Shown in pieces: positions 1-8,754 of a DNA stretch of 34,025 bases (positions are counted from its first letter, which is position 1; the number at the start of each line of letters is the position of its first letter). The stretch covers positions 1-34,025 of the forward strand of contig CANRPZ010000004.1 of the NCBI GenBank assembly GCA_947632625.1. Direction: 5' to 3'. This DNA comes from an uncultured Bacilli bacterium (GTDB taxonomy: Bacteria; Bacillota_I; Bacilli_A; RF39; UBA660). The position numbers and the translations under genes were made by a program. A model generated the notes under the pieces. It was not told where the DNA came from, made no database searches, and saw nothing but the letters and a program-made list of their open reading frames with translations.

Positions 1-72
<72 letters not shown>

Positions 73-81
73 TTTTATTTT

Positions 82-158
82 GGCAAGTTGGTGAAGCGGC
101 TTAACACACTGCCCTTTCACGGCAGCATTCACGGGTCCGAATCCCGTACTTGTCACCA
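82..158 (+). tRNA. tRNA-Glu (TTC anticodon)
   Basis: The acceptor strand GGCAAGT (82-88) pairs with ACTTGTC (148-154) with one G-T wobble. The anticodon stem CTGCC/GGCAG closes a loop with anticodon TTC (116-118). The T arm is ACGGG/CCCGT and CCA is encoded (156-158). It lies 9 nt after tRNA-Ile in the same direction, so both are probably cut from one transcript, as part of a tRNA array that starts before the window. Confidence 0.96.
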
Positions 159-212
159 AAATTGTTAGAAAATACTTTGAATAAGTATTTTTTCTTTGGC
201 ATAAAAATTAGT

Positions 213-602
213 ATGGGAAATAATAGTAAAGATAGTGAAACGTTAGAAGAACTACGCATAGAAGATTATATATGGCTTATATACATTTTTTTGGCTATTT
301 TTGCTATTGTTTCCAATCATTATGAACGAAACTATTTAAAAAAGCATAATAAACAAGATGAAAGCTTATTTCGAACAATTAATTCTGAAATTTTTATTAT
401 TTCTTTTTTTATTTATCTTTATTTTGTTTATATCAATTACAAACATTTAAAAGAACTATCCTTTAATGCCAGTAAAAAAGATTACCTATTTGGTAATCTC
501 GGTTTAATAGCTTCTATATTTTTCTTAATTGGTGGGGCGATTTCATTATATATTAGTTTGTATGGTGCCGATGAAGATGCCGTGTCTTTAGATTTCTTTT
601 AA
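213..602 (+). CDS. Small membrane protein with three predicted TM segments, unknown function
   Basis: 129 residues from the ATG at 213. The frame is open further upstream but runs into the Glu tRNA, so the internal ATG is preferred even though no clear Shine-Dalgarno precedes it. A short charged N-terminus (rich in D, E, N) is followed by three hydrophobic stretches at about residues 18-36, 63-84 and 98-122, and an acidic C-terminal end. I do not recognise the family. It is the only protein gene on the plus strand besides sigK, it starts about 55 nt after a tRNA array, and its last 15 nt overlap the 3' end of the convergent deacetylase gene. Hydrophobic composition and length support a real gene, but the weak start leaves doubt. 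Confidence 0.6.
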   Translation: MGNNSKDSETLEELRIEDYIWLIYIFLAIFAIVSNHYERNYLKKHNKQDESLFRTINSEIFIISFFIYLYFVYINYKHLKELSFNASKKDYLFGNLGLIASIFFLIGGAISLYISLYGADEDAVSLDFF

Positions 603-1763
603 AGAGTGATATACTTTATGTTGCTCTAATTGAACACTTTTTAACGCAGCAAGTTCAGAGACACTTACAACTTGATATCCTTGGGCATAAAGTATCGGTA
701 GTAAAGTATCTACAGCTTCTACCGTAGAATCATATAAATCATGCATTAAAATAATAGCACCATCCTCTATTTCATTTAAAACCGTTTGTACAACTCGATC
801 TTTATTACGATGCAACCAATCTTCTGTATCAATACTCCAATTAATAAAAATTGTATTTAAATTTTCTTTAATATTATCATTTATAGAACCATAAGGAACA
901 CGAGTATAAATTATCTCTTTTCCCGTTATATTTTTAAAAATTTCTTGAGTTTTTTCTTCTCCTTCAAGTACATCTTCCAATTTCATTCTCTTTAAATTTT
1001 TGTGATTATAAGAGTGGCTTCCAATTTCAGAGCCTTTATTTAAAACATTATAAATTGTACTTTTATCATATTCCATTCGATTTCCTACCATAAAGAAAGT
1101 TGCATGTGCTTTATTTTCTTCTAGTATATCTAAAATTCGATTAGTTTTTTCACCATTTGGTCCATCATCAAAAGTTAAAGCTACCGTTTTTTTCGTTTTA
1201 TCATAATGATAGCCATTTTCATTTTCATATTTCGAATCCAAAAGTAACGTAAAATCTAAATAATCTTTCACCTCATTATAATTAACATGTAATAAAAGAT
1301 CCTCTTCGATTTTAGGTTCAATACCTTCCTTATCATAATAAAGAACCAATTCATTATCGAAAAGCAAAACATCTTTTATTTTCTCTTCTCCTACTAAAGA
1401 ATCCGCTATAAATTTAGGATATTTTAAATATAAAAGTTCATTTATTTTATTAAAGAAATCTTCTTTTCTTTCTTCTTTAATATAATAAAACAAAGAGGTT
1501 TCTTCTCCTGTTTTTGTATCGATGACATAATGCGTTTTAACATTATCTTTGTTAAATACTAAATATATAAATTTATCATAGGAACGATTAGAAATTAATT
1601 CTTTATCTTTGTTCGAATCTAAAATGGTTTGAACTTTGTTTTTTATATTTTCCTCCATAAATACCGACTGCATATGCGGTTTTGTCTTACCAATATATAA
1701 ACAAAAAGGAATAGCAAATACTAAAAAAAGCATCAAAACAAATTTAGAATTTATATTTTTCAT
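588..1763 (-). CDS. Membrane-anchored polysaccharide deacetylase (NodB domain, PgdA/PdaC type)
   Basis: 391 residues. An N-terminal TM anchor (about 8-25) is followed by an extracellular domain (about 40-180) that resembles the DUF3298/DUF4163 region found before NodB domains in peptidoglycan deacetylases. The NodB domain (about 190-375) has all five motifs: TFDDGP (197-202, catalytic Asp and metal Asp), HSYNH (250-254, metal His pair), RVPYG (288-292), DTEDW (312-316) and LMHD (339-342). Such enzymes remove acetyl groups from cell-wall GlcNAc or MurNAc, which gives lysozyme resistance or wall maturation. A role in spore cortex is possible in this sporulating lineage, but a membrane anchor plus a DUF3298-like region is more like PgdA/PdaC. 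It is monocistronic, with an extended -10 promoter just upstream. Confidence 0.9.
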   Translation of the reverse strand: MKNINSKFVLMLFLVFAIPFCLYIGKTKPHMQSVFMEENIKNKVQTILDSNKDKELISNRSYDKFIYLVFNKDNVKTHYVIDTKTGEETSLFYYIKEERKEDFFNKINELLYLKYPKFIADSLVGEEKIKDVLLFDNELVLYYDKEGIEPKIEEDLLLHVNYNEVKDYLDFTLLLDSKYENENGYHYDKTKKTVALTFDDGPNGEKTNRILDILEENKAHATFFMVGNRMEYDKSTIYNVLNKGSEIGSHSYNHKNLKRMKLEDVLEGEEKTQEIFKNITGKEIIYTRVPYGSINDNIKENLNTIFINWSIDTEDWLHRNKDRVVQTVLNEIEDGAIILMHDLYDSTVEAVDTLLPILYAQGYQVVSVSELAALKSVQLEQHKVYHSLKEI

Positions 1764-1778
1764 ATTCTATCACGTTAA

Positions 1779-1797
1779 TTAGTATAACAAAAAATAA
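1779..1797 (-). promoter_or_regulatory. Extended -10 promoter of the deacetylase gene
   Basis: The -10 is TATACT (1786-1781) with an upstream TG (TGTTATACT). A T-tract, which is also the U-run of the preceding terminator, takes the place of a -35 box. The 19-nt segment recurs exactly at 27494-27512. Confidence 0.5.
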
Positions 1798-1818
1798 TGT
1801 TTTTACACATTATTTTTT
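1789..1818 (-). terminator. Rho-independent terminator of the 268-residue orphan gene
   Basis: A perfect 12-bp stem (1789-1800 with 1807-1818) with a 6-nt loop. The stop codon (1810-1812) of the upstream gene lies inside the 5' arm. The A/T-rich ends of the stem serve as U-run on either strand. Confidence 0.75.
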
Positions 1819-2616
1819 TAATCCAAATTTTCTTACATAATCCTCTTTTATTTCTAAAGTATCATTGTCAATATCATTATATATTTTTGAACCAGATACA
1901 TAGCTTATTAATAATTGATAATATTTTATTATTTCCAAATCTTCGGTTATTGAAAAAGGACTCCTATCTATATCCAAATATTTTCCTAATTTTTCTAGTT
2001 GCTTTGCTTTTTCCTTTATCTCTTGCTTTGTATAAATAGGAATAAAACGATTTTGTAGTGTACTATGGATTGGAGATACACATTCTAAAGTATCTACATC
2101 AATAAAATATCTTATTTTTTCTTCAATAGTTTCGCTAGTAAATGTAAACCATCTTTTTTCTACTAAAATAATATTATTTTTACAAAGCATTTTGTTATCC
2201 ATATAAATTCGATCAAATAATTCTGATAAATCTTTTAAATTATATAAACGAGCAGAATAATGATCATCTTCTACCTTAAAAGTATGATTTCCAATTCGTA
2301 TATCATCAAGACACCAATATTCTGTTTCAAATTCATCTTTTAACCGAACATAATCTTCCCCATCATCAAGTATATAATCACATAATTTATTGCAATGTTC
2401 TTTATGATTTCCAATTACAAAATGGGTTTGTTTATCTAGATCAATTTGCACAGCATATGTTGGATATGGATTAGAAATATAAATAATTTTGTTATCACTT
2501 AATCGATGTATCGTTAATACATTTAACTTATCAATACAATCTATCCTATATTTTGTCTCATCATATTCAACTGGAATTTTTCCATAATCTTTTATATAAA
2601 TACTTTCTTTTACCAC
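1810..2616 (-). CDS. Conserved-looking cytoplasmic protein, function unknown
   Basis: 268 residues starting at a GTG at 2616; AGGAGG (2626-2631) lies 9 nt upstream, which fixes this start. There is no signal peptide or TM segment. The sequence is rich in Y, D and I, with a beta-rich N-terminal half and a more helical C-terminal half around residues 195-240 (K/E-rich then hydrophobic). I recognise no family. It is monocistronic, with its own sigma-A-type promoter and terminator, lying between the deacetylase and the ABC exporter. Four cysteines are scattered (no CxxC), so metal binding is not suggested. Confidence 0.75.
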   Translation of the reverse strand: MVKESIYIKDYGKIPVEYDETKYRIDCIDKLNVLTIHRLSDNKIIYISNPYPTYAVQIDLDKQTHFVIGNHKEHCNKLCDYILDDGEDYVRLKDEFETEYWCLDDIRIGNHTFKVEDDHYSARLYNLKDLSELFDRIYMDNKMLCKNNIILVEKRWFTFTSETIEEKIRYFIDVDTLECVSPIHSTLQNRFIPIYTKQEIKEKAKQLEKLGKYLDIDRSPFSITEDLEIIKYYQLLISYVSGSKIYNDIDNDTLEIKEDYVRKFGLKK

Positions 2617-2645
2617 TTTTAAAAACCTCCTAAAATTATAAAATT

Positions 2646-2675
2646 ATTATACAACATAATAAAACGAAATGTAAA
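2646..2675 (-). promoter_or_regulatory. Sigma-A-type promoter of the orphan gene
   Basis: -35 TTTACA (2675-2670), 18-nt spacer, -10 TATAAT (2651-2646). It sits 30 nt before the start codon with a strong AGGAGG in between. Confidence 0.6.
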
Positions 2676-2702
2676 CTTAATCCATTATCATTTAAATATA
2701 AA

Positions 2703-3200
2703 TTATTTATTTTTTATATGCATAAATAATAAATAAAATAGCAAATAAATAAACCATATAATTAAAAATTCGACTATATTAAAAATAAAATCACTTATCA
2801 TAAAAGAAACATAGTTAGAAAATAGCTGATAAATAATTATAAAATGGAATAAACGATACAAAAGAACTAGCAAGAAAGAAAAAACAATTTTATACTGAAA
2901 TAATTTTTTTTTAGAAATACGACATAATGTATATTCTAACGAATTATTTTCCTCAAAGGTAAAATAGATATGTACTGAAAATAAAATTATAAAGATTTGA
3001 TAAAGAAAAAATAATAAATTAATTGATGTCCAAAAACTTTTTGAATTTGGAACAGCAAGTAAAGACGTCATATCTTGCCTACTAACAGAAAGACTTAAAT
3101 CTAAATTAGAATAAAGAAAATAAAGTAAAACAATATAAATTAAAATCCAAAAAATACTTTTGCTCACACACTTTAAAATTGATTGTATTTGATAATTCAT
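2703..3200 (-). CDS. ABC exporter membrane subunit, third of three
   Basis: 165 residues from the ATG at 3200, which overlaps the stop of the upstream gene as ATGA. AAAGGA lies about 8 nt before it. A longer open frame to 3236 exists but has no Shine-Dalgarno. At least four hydrophobic segments, almost no soluble domain, and a lysine-rich C-terminal end. Sequence similarity to named families is not evident. Its place as the last gene of the exporter operon, translationally coupled to another membrane gene, suggests a permease or accessory subunit. The coding region is extremely AT-rich, with long runs of F, I and L codons. Confidence 0.7.
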   Translation of the reverse strand: MNYQIQSILKCVSKSIFWILIYIVLLYFLYSNLDLSLSVSRQDMTSLLAVPNSKSFWTSINLLFFLYQIFIILFSVHIYFTFEENNSLEYTLCRISKKKLFQYKIVFSFLLVLLYRLFHFIIIYQLFSNYVSFMISDFIFNIVEFLIIWFIYLLFYLLFMHIKNK

Positions 3201-3847
3201 TTTACGGTCCTTTCTATAATTGTACTTATTAGCCATATCAATAATAGAAATATAAATTCCATTAAAAGATTATAAATATTAAATGATAACGAAAAATAGA
3301 AGAAAATAAATATGCAATTAAAAATTAAATAGACAATACACGCAACATCTTTATTAAAAAAATTTAATAAATATTGAAACATTAATCCAGAAATTATACT
3401 TAACATTAAAAAAATTAACAACATACAAAAATCTAAAACCCATAACTTTATTCCATTTAATGAAATTAAAAAACTATAATTATTTTTACTAAAAAAAACG
3501 GAAAATGCAATAATTAAAATTAAAGAAATTAAAAATAAATATAGATTAGATAGTATTAATTCCTTTTTATAAAAACTATTTTGTTTAGCTTTAGAAACTC
3601 TTAAATTAAATGTATCTCTAGCAATTAACTCATTTACAATATTTATATTATTAATCAAAAAAGCTAAAATTAAAGATATCAAAAATATATAATTTGTCAT
3701 AATATGGTATACATTTAAGAAAAAATTATTTTTTTCTATATCATAACTATAGCTACATAAAAATATTCCTAACAAAAGAATTAAAAAACACAAAAAATTA
3801 TTTTTACTATTTAAAGATTCATCAATAAAAAGAAACTTTGTTTTCAT
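3197..3847 (-). CDS. ABC exporter membrane subunit, second of three
   Basis: 216 residues with six predicted TM segments (about 19-34, 47-65, 94-115, 130-150, 155-178, 190-210), a layout usual for ABC-2 type permeases such as LanE/LanG or BcrB. Its start is 5 nt after the ATPase stop, with AAGGAA inside the ATPase 3' end, so the two are tightly coupled. Its own stop overlaps the next start by 4 nt. No enzymatic motif is visible. Assignment to the exporter rests on TM layout and operon position. Confidence 0.75.
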   Translation of the reverse strand: MKTKFLFIDESLNSKNNFLCFLILLLGIFLCSYSYDIEKNNFFLNVYHIMTNYIFLISLILAFLINNINIVNELIARDTFNLRVSKAKQNSFYKKELILSNLYLFLISLILIIAFSVFFSKNNYSFLISLNGIKLWVLDFCMLLIFLMLSIISGLMFQYLLNFFNKDVACIVYLIFNCIFIFFYFSLSFNIYNLLMEFIFLLLIWLISTIIERTVK

Positions 3848-3852
3848 AAGAG

Positions 3853-4482
3853 TTATTCCTTTGTAATATTCCCATTATCAAAAAAATAAATTTCGTCTGC
3901 TAATTCTTCTAAATCTTCTTTTATGTGACTACTTATTATAATTAATTTTCCTTTTTTTCGTAAATTTTTTAATAATTCTTTTATTTTTTTTACAGTTATT
4001 TCTTCTAATCCATTAAAAGCCTCATCCAAAATGATAATTTCTTGATCTTCCATAATTGCTTGAGCAATTCCTAATTTTTGTTTCATTCCCAAAGAATATT
4101 TGCCAAACTTTTTATTCTTTTCTTCTAATAAATTAACATCTTCTAAACTTTTAAGAATTTCTTTATCGCCAATTTTTCCTTGTAAATCAGCAAGAAGCTT
4201 TAAATTTTCAAACCCACTCATTTGATTAAAAAAATGAGGATTCTCGATTAAAGCACCAACACGATATTTATAAATATCCCCTTGTATTTTATTACCATCA
4301 TAAAGGATATCACCACTTGTTGGCTTTATCAAATCACAAATCATTTTTAAAAGAACAGATTTACCGCTACCATTGCGACCACGAAACCCATAAATTTTAC
4401 CGCTTTCTAATGTCATATTTGCTTGCTTAATTACATCCACATTTTTAAATTTTTTATTTACATTTTTTAATTCTATTTTCAT
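3853..4482 (-). CDS. ABC transporter ATP-binding protein (BcrA/LanF-like)
   Basis: 209 residues, a single short nucleotide-binding domain. Walker A is GRNGSGKS (about 35-42), the signature is YSLGMKQ (about 130-136), Walker B is IIILDEA and the H-loop is ISSH (about 182-185). Where most ABC ATPases have a Q-loop glutamine this protein has IENP followed by FF, the pattern common in bacitracin/lantibiotic self-protection ATPases (BcrA/LanF). It probably energises the flanking membrane subunits to export or exclude a peptide or lipid at the membrane. It is shorter than the usual 230-300 residues because no C-terminal extension is present. Confidence 0.92.
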   Translation of the reverse strand: MKIELKNVNKKFKNVDVIKQANMTLESGKIYGFRGRNGSGKSVLLKMICDLIKPTSGDILYDGNKIQGDIYKYRVGALIENPHFFNQMSGFENLKLLADLQGKIGDKEILKSLEDVNLLEEKNKKFGKYSLGMKQKLGIAQAIMEDQEIIILDEAFNGLEEITVKKIKELLKNLRKKGKLIIISSHIKEDLEELADEIYFFDNGNITKE

Positions 4483-4491
4483 ACTCTCTCC

Positions 4492-5343
4492 TTATTTTTT
4501 TATATCCAAATATAATTTTTCTTTATTCCGATAAGCCATATAGACAGCTCCCCATGAAAGAAGACAACACGATATTCCAAATATTAAAAGTTTATCCAAA
4601 CCTAAACGGGTATTAAATCGGAAAAAATTAATTAAATTAATTAAAGATGGAACATTTATGACATTTTCAAAAAAGATTTCTATTGCTAATATTGTTAAAA
4701 ATGAACTGATAACTGCCACAATATAATTTTTATATTTTTTTAACCAAACTAAAGTAATATTAATATAAATACTTAAATATAAAATGATATTAAATAGATA
4801 AATACTAATAAAAATGAAAGAATGGTTTTGAAAAAAGTTTCCCCATATTTCAGTACTGCATGCTCCTAAATTACAAACTAATCCTTTTTTAAATATTTCC
4901 AATAGAAACAGTCCTATCATACAAACTGGTAATACCCAAATGAAGCGGTAGGCTTCTTTCAATATTTTTTTAATAATATTTTTATATGGAATTCGCATTG
5001 CATAATAAGCAAAAACTTTATTTTTTAAAAAAATAGATACCCAAATTGCACACGTTAAAACTGTAAAGAAAACAACTGGAAGAGTAAAACCATTTAAATA
5101 TTGAATAATCAATGATGAATGCATTTCTAAAAAACTATCATGTAAATGATATTCTTCTTGACAATATTTTTTTATAGTGTCCGAAATATCCACAGGATCT
5201 CCAGCTAAATAACTTTCGCAAGCACTACCCCATTTATCTTTTCCTGTATATACATGACTTTCTTTGATAAAAATTGTTATAAAAAAAATTCCATAAATTC
5301 CTATTAACAATAATGCTATGAGTAAATTCCACTTTTTTTTCAT
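4492..5343 (-). CDS. ABC exporter membrane subunit, first of three, with an extracellular loop
   Basis: 283 residues from the ATG at 5343 with GGAGA 7 nt upstream; the longer frame to 5370 lacks a Shine-Dalgarno. TM 1 is at about 5-23, followed by a cysteine-containing, D/Y-rich segment (about 25-70) likely outside the cell, then five further hydrophobic segments. This TM-loop-TM plan is seen in ABC-2 permeases. The gene begins 48 nt after mutL with no visible promoter, so read-through from the mutL operon is possible. Substrate unknown. Confidence 0.75.
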   Translation of the reverse strand: MKKKWNLLIALLLIGIYGIFFITIFIKESHVYTGKDKWGSACESYLAGDPVDISDTIKKYCQEEYHLHDSFLEMHSSLIIQYLNGFTLPVVFFTVLTCAIWVSIFLKNKVFAYYAMRIPYKNIIKKILKEAYRFIWVLPVCMIGLFLLEIFKKGLVCNLGACSTEIWGNFFQNHSFIFISIYLFNIILYLSIYINITLVWLKKYKNYIVAVISSFLTILAIEIFFENVINVPSLINLINFFRFNTRLGLDKLLIFGISCCLLSWGAVYMAYRNKEKLYLDIKK

Positions 5344-5391
5344 AAAAGATTCTCCAATCTTTAAAAGCAACTTTTAGATAATGATGTAAAT

Positions 5392-7146
5392 TTAATTCAT
5401 TACTCTTTTAAACATACGTTCCAAATCATAGATAGAAAACTTAATAATCGTTGGTCTTCCATGTGGGCAATTATAAGGATTATCACACAAAACAAGTTCG
5501 TTTAATAGCTCCTCTACTGCCTCATTACTAATACGCATATTGGCTTTAATACTCATTTTACAAGCCAAAGTAATCGCAATATGTTCATTAAATTTTACAC
5601 GGTCAAAAGCTCCATGGTTGGATATTAAAATATCTAGTATTTTACGAATAGATTCCTCTTCATACCCGGTCTTTAACCAAGTTGGATGTTCTTTAAACAC
5701 AAAAGTATTCATCCCAAACTCTTCAACTTTAAACCCTAAATCTTCTAAAACTTGAATATTATTTTTAACAATTAAAAATTCACTACTTGATAATTCAACC
5801 GTAATAGGAAATAACAAACCAATACTTGAGGTTTTACTTTCTTTTAAAGCCTTTAAATAACGTTCATAATTTACTCTTTCTTGTGCAGCATGTTGGTCGA
5901 TTAAATAGACTCCTTCTTCATTTTGAGCAATAATATAGGTCCCTAGAGCAACACCAACCGGATATAAAACTAAAGATTTTAATTCTTCATTGATAATTGT
6001 AGGACTTTCTTTTTCTTCTTCATAACTTAAATCTAAAGCAACTTGCGTATTCGTTGAAGACTGATACGCATCTTCACTTTTGGTAGCCTCACTTACAAAA
6101 TGCTCAACATAATGATCTTTAATTTCATTATATTCCGGCTTTTTAACAGCATCTGGTATAAGTAAATTTTTATATAAGGCATCTTTAATCGTTTTTAAAA
6201 TTAATTCATTTAATTCTTGAATTTTAGAAATTTTAATATCTTGTTTAGTAGGATGAATATTGACATCAATTAGCGTTGGATCTGTATTAATTTTTAAAAC
6301 AACAATTGGATATTTTGTATCCGGTTTGTAGGTATAATAAGCATCATTAATGGCTCGATTAATTTCATAATTTTTAATTACGCGATCATTAATCATCGTA
6401 ATAAAGTGATTACGATTGGATTTTAAAATTTCCGGTTTACAAATATACCCATAAAGATCAAAATCATCATTACTTGCTTTTATCTCAATCATTTTAGAAG
6501 AAACATTAAGACCATATATTTCATGAATACATTTATGTAGATTTTTACTCCCAGTCGTTGAAACTAAAACATGCCCATTATTTTTTAAAGTAAAAGAAAT
6601 GGCATCATGAGATAAGGCAAGATGTTCTATTAAAGAAACACAGCCAGCTAGTTCTTGCGCTTCGTTTTTTAAATATTTTAACCTCGCCGGCGTATTATAA
6701 AATAAATCACTTACGGTAATACTTGTTCCTTTTCTACTATCGGCATTTTCTACCTTTACAATTTTGCCACCCTTTATCTCAATCATCGTACCTAATTCTT
6801 TATTACACGTTTTTAAAACAACTTTACTCACACTAGCAATAGAAGGTAAAGCTTCTCCACGGAACCCTAAAGTATCGATAAAAAACAAATCATCGTCGCG
6901 TATTAACTTACTAGTCGCATGTCTTAAAAAAGCCATCTCGGCATCTTTTCGATCCATTCCTTCTCCATCATCGATAACTTGAATACTTTTAAGTCCTCCA
7001 TCTTCTAAAAGAACATCGATTGTATGAGCATGCGCATCGATACTATTTTCACATAACTCTTTTACAACAGAAGAAATCTTTTCCACAACCTCTCCTGCCG
7101 CTATTTTATTAGCAAGTGTCTCACTCATTACTTGTATTTTACTCAT
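5392..7146 (-). CDS. mutL: DNA mismatch repair protein MutL
   Basis: 584 residues from the ATG at 7146; the frame extends two codons to a GTG, but AGGTAG (7160-7155, overlapping the yqeH stop) is correctly placed only for the ATG. The N-terminal GHKL ATPase has NKIAAGEVVE, ENSIDA, DDGEGM and GFRGEAL. The C-terminal domain has the nicking-endonuclease motif DQHAAQERVNYE (about 417-428) and CPHGRP, so this is the endonuclease-type MutL found in bacteria without MutH. It acts with MutS and the sliding clamp to nick the new strand. MutS is not in this window. It follows yqeH with 8 nt between stop and start. Confidence 0.97.
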   Translation of the reverse strand: MSKIQVMSETLANKIAAGEVVEKISSVVKELCENSIDAHAHTIDVLLEDGGLKSIQVIDDGEGMDRKDAEMAFLRHATSKLIRDDDLFFIDTLGFRGEALPSIASVSKVVLKTCNKELGTMIEIKGGKIVKVENADSRKGTSITVSDLFYNTPARLKYLKNEAQELAGCVSLIEHLALSHDAISFTLKNNGHVLVSTTGSKNLHKCIHEIYGLNVSSKMIEIKASNDDFDLYGYICKPEILKSNRNHFITMINDRVIKNYEINRAINDAYYTYKPDTKYPIVVLKINTDPTLIDVNIHPTKQDIKISKIQELNELILKTIKDALYKNLLIPDAVKKPEYNEIKDHYVEHFVSEATKSEDAYQSSTNTQVALDLSYEEEKESPTIINEELKSLVLYPVGVALGTYIIAQNEEGVYLIDQHAAQERVNYERYLKALKESKTSSIGLLFPITVELSSSEFLIVKNNIQVLEDLGFKVEEFGMNTFVFKEHPTWLKTGYEEESIRKILDILISNHGAFDRVKFNEHIAITLACKMSIKANMRISNEAVEELLNELVLCDNPYNCPHGRPTIIKFSIYDLERMFKRVMN

Positions 7147-7154
7147 TGTCACTA

Positions 7155-8129
7155 CTACCTTTCAAAAAAAGAATTTCGAATTTCTATCCCGTTTTGATTT
7201 TCTATATAAAGATTTAAAACCGCATCATTTTTTATATTAATAAATCCTACCCCTAGAATAACCAAATCTTGATTTTTCTTTATAGAAATTTCTTTACAAG
7301 AATACTCTTTTCCTATTTCATTTTTTTCATAAACTTTTTTAATATCCAGTAAATTACTCATATAAAGAGTCATATTACATTTTTCATTTTTATTCTCTAT
7401 TCGAATGATTCCTTCAATTACAATAGAAGCTCCTTTTTTTAATTGATACGTAATTGGTTTTAAAAAAGTTTTAGGATTTATCTTTTTTAAAAGAACTATA
7501 TCCTCTTTATAAATCGGATTTTGATATTGAAATCCTGGACTATCAATTAAATATTTATCCTCTGAAATTGGTATTTTAATATAATCTAGGGTAGTATTCG
7601 GAACTAAACTTGTCGTAATTGTACTATTTTCTTGAATATGATTTAATAATGTACTCTTACCAGAATTTGTAAATCCTAATAAATAAGCACTTTTTTTGTT
7701 TTCCTTTTCTAATGTTTTTAAAATAGAACCCATATTTATATTCTTAACCGCACTAGCAAACAAAATTTCTTCTTTTATGCCATACTCTTCTTTAAGCCAA
7801 CTCTTTATTTTTTCTTTATTGATATATTTAGGAATATAATCGACTTTACTAATAATTAAAGTTTTCGGAATCGATATTTTTTTATAAACCGAGATTACCT
7901 CTTTATTCATATTTAAAAAATCCATTAAGAAAAAAGCATATTCTCCTTTTTCATTGACAGTGTTTAAAATATCTTCCTTTGGTAATTCTACCATTTTTAA
8001 ATCGTTATAATGTAAAATACGAAAACAGCGTAGACAAAGTTTTTCTTCCTTTTTTTCTTTAGGAATATAGCCAATTTCATCTTTTTTCTTGCTTTGTAAG
8101 ATGGCTCCACACCCTAAACACCTATTCAT
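7155..8129 (-). CDS. yqeH: Ribosome biogenesis GTPase YqeH
   Basis: 324 residues. A zinc-finger-like N-terminus (CLGCGA then CLRC) is followed by a circularly permuted GTPase: SKVD (G4) and SA (G5) come before GFTNSGKS (G1, about 160-167), TT (G2) and DSPG (G3). A C-terminal beta-rich region follows. YqeH is needed for 30S subunit assembly. The ATG at 8129 overlaps the end of yqeG by 8 nt and has GGTGA 6 nt upstream; longer TTG and GTG starts are possible but less likely. The pair yqeG-yqeH is conserved in Bacillus, where it is followed by aroE; here mutL follows. Confidence 0.95.
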   Translation of the reverse strand: MNRCLGCGAILQSKKKDEIGYIPKEKKEEKLCLRCFRILHYNDLKMVELPKEDILNTVNEKGEYAFFLMDFLNMNKEVISVYKKISIPKTLIISKVDYIPKYINKEKIKSWLKEEYGIKEEILFASAVKNINMGSILKTLEKENKKSAYLLGFTNSGKSTLLNHIQENSTITTSLVPNTTLDYIKIPISEDKYLIDSPGFQYQNPIYKEDIVLLKKINPKTFLKPITYQLKKGASIVIEGIIRIENKNEKCNMTLYMSNLLDIKKVYEKNEIGKEYSCKEISIKKNQDLVILGVGFINIKNDAVLNLYIENQNGIEIRNSFFER

Positions 8130-8643
8130 AATATTCACCAACTTTAAATAGCCCTTGACGTTCTAACTTTTTAAAAATTCTTCTTTCAAAAATACGATTA
8201 ATTTTTGTTCCAATTAAATCCACATTACTAATAGGATGCACAAGGATACTTAAAAATCCCATTCGATTTGCACCATAAATATCCGTTAAAAGTTGGTCGC
8301 CAATACAGGCAATTTCATTATCTGAAAAGTTATAAATATGCATTACTTTTTTATATTTTTTCTTAAATGGTTTATGACTACTAAAACTAGAGTCCACATT
8401 TAACCCTTCCTTAAAAGGTCTTACTCTATTTTTATTCGAATTGGATAAAATAATCACTTTTATTCCTAAAAGTTCTATATCAGCAACTAAATCTTTCATT
8501 TCTTTATCAGGGCCACTTACATTCACCGGAGCTATAGTATTATCTAAATCAAATAAAATACATTTAATTCCCCTATTTTTTAAATTTTCATAATCAATAG
8601 CGTAAATGCTCTTTTGGTAAATATCAGGAATAAATTTATCCAT
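8122..8643 (-). CDS. yqeG: YqeG family HAD-type phosphatase
   Basis: 173 residues from the ATG at 8643, with GAGGTG (8655-8650) 6 nt upstream; a GTG three codons earlier lies inside that Shine-Dalgarno. HAD motifs are visible: DLDNT (nucleophile Asp, about 34-38), LSNS (motif II Ser), a Lys in HKPFKKK and GDQLLTD (acidic motif). It matches the YqeG family, putative phosphatases distantly related to mitochondrial PGP phosphatase (Gep4), always linked to yqeH. The in vivo substrate is uncertain; phosphatidylglycerophosphate is one candidate. Confidence 0.93.
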   Translation of the reverse strand: MDKFIPDIYQKSIYAIDYENLKNRGIKCILFDLDNTIAPVNVSGPDKEMKDLVADIELLGIKVIILSNSNKNRVRPFKEGLNVDSSFSSHKPFKKKYKKVMHIYNFSDNEIACIGDQLLTDIYGANRMGFLSILVHPISNVDLIGTKINRIFERRIFKKLERQGLFKVGEYYE

Positions 8644-8663
8644 TCTTTTCACCTCGCATTATA

Positions 8664-8693
8664 AGTATATCAAATAAAATAAAAAAAGAACAA
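8664..8693 (-). promoter_or_regulatory. Possible promoter of yqeG-yqeH-mutL
   Basis: -35 TTGTTC (8693-8688), 18-nt spacer, -10 TATACT (8669-8664); an alternative TATAAT lies at 8663-8658. This would leave a very short leader. The divergent gap to sigK is about 160 nt. Confidence 0.3.
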
Positions 8694-8754
8694 TCATTTT
8701 AGATAATTATTTAAAGAATTTCACTAAAAACTTAAAGTTTCTTCTTTAATTGAA

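Noticed and set aside
1797-2039. Plus-strand hydrophobic 80-residue frame
   Set aside because: It is antisense to the 268-residue gene and begins in a terminator hairpin; hydrophobicity comes from AT-rich antisense DNA.
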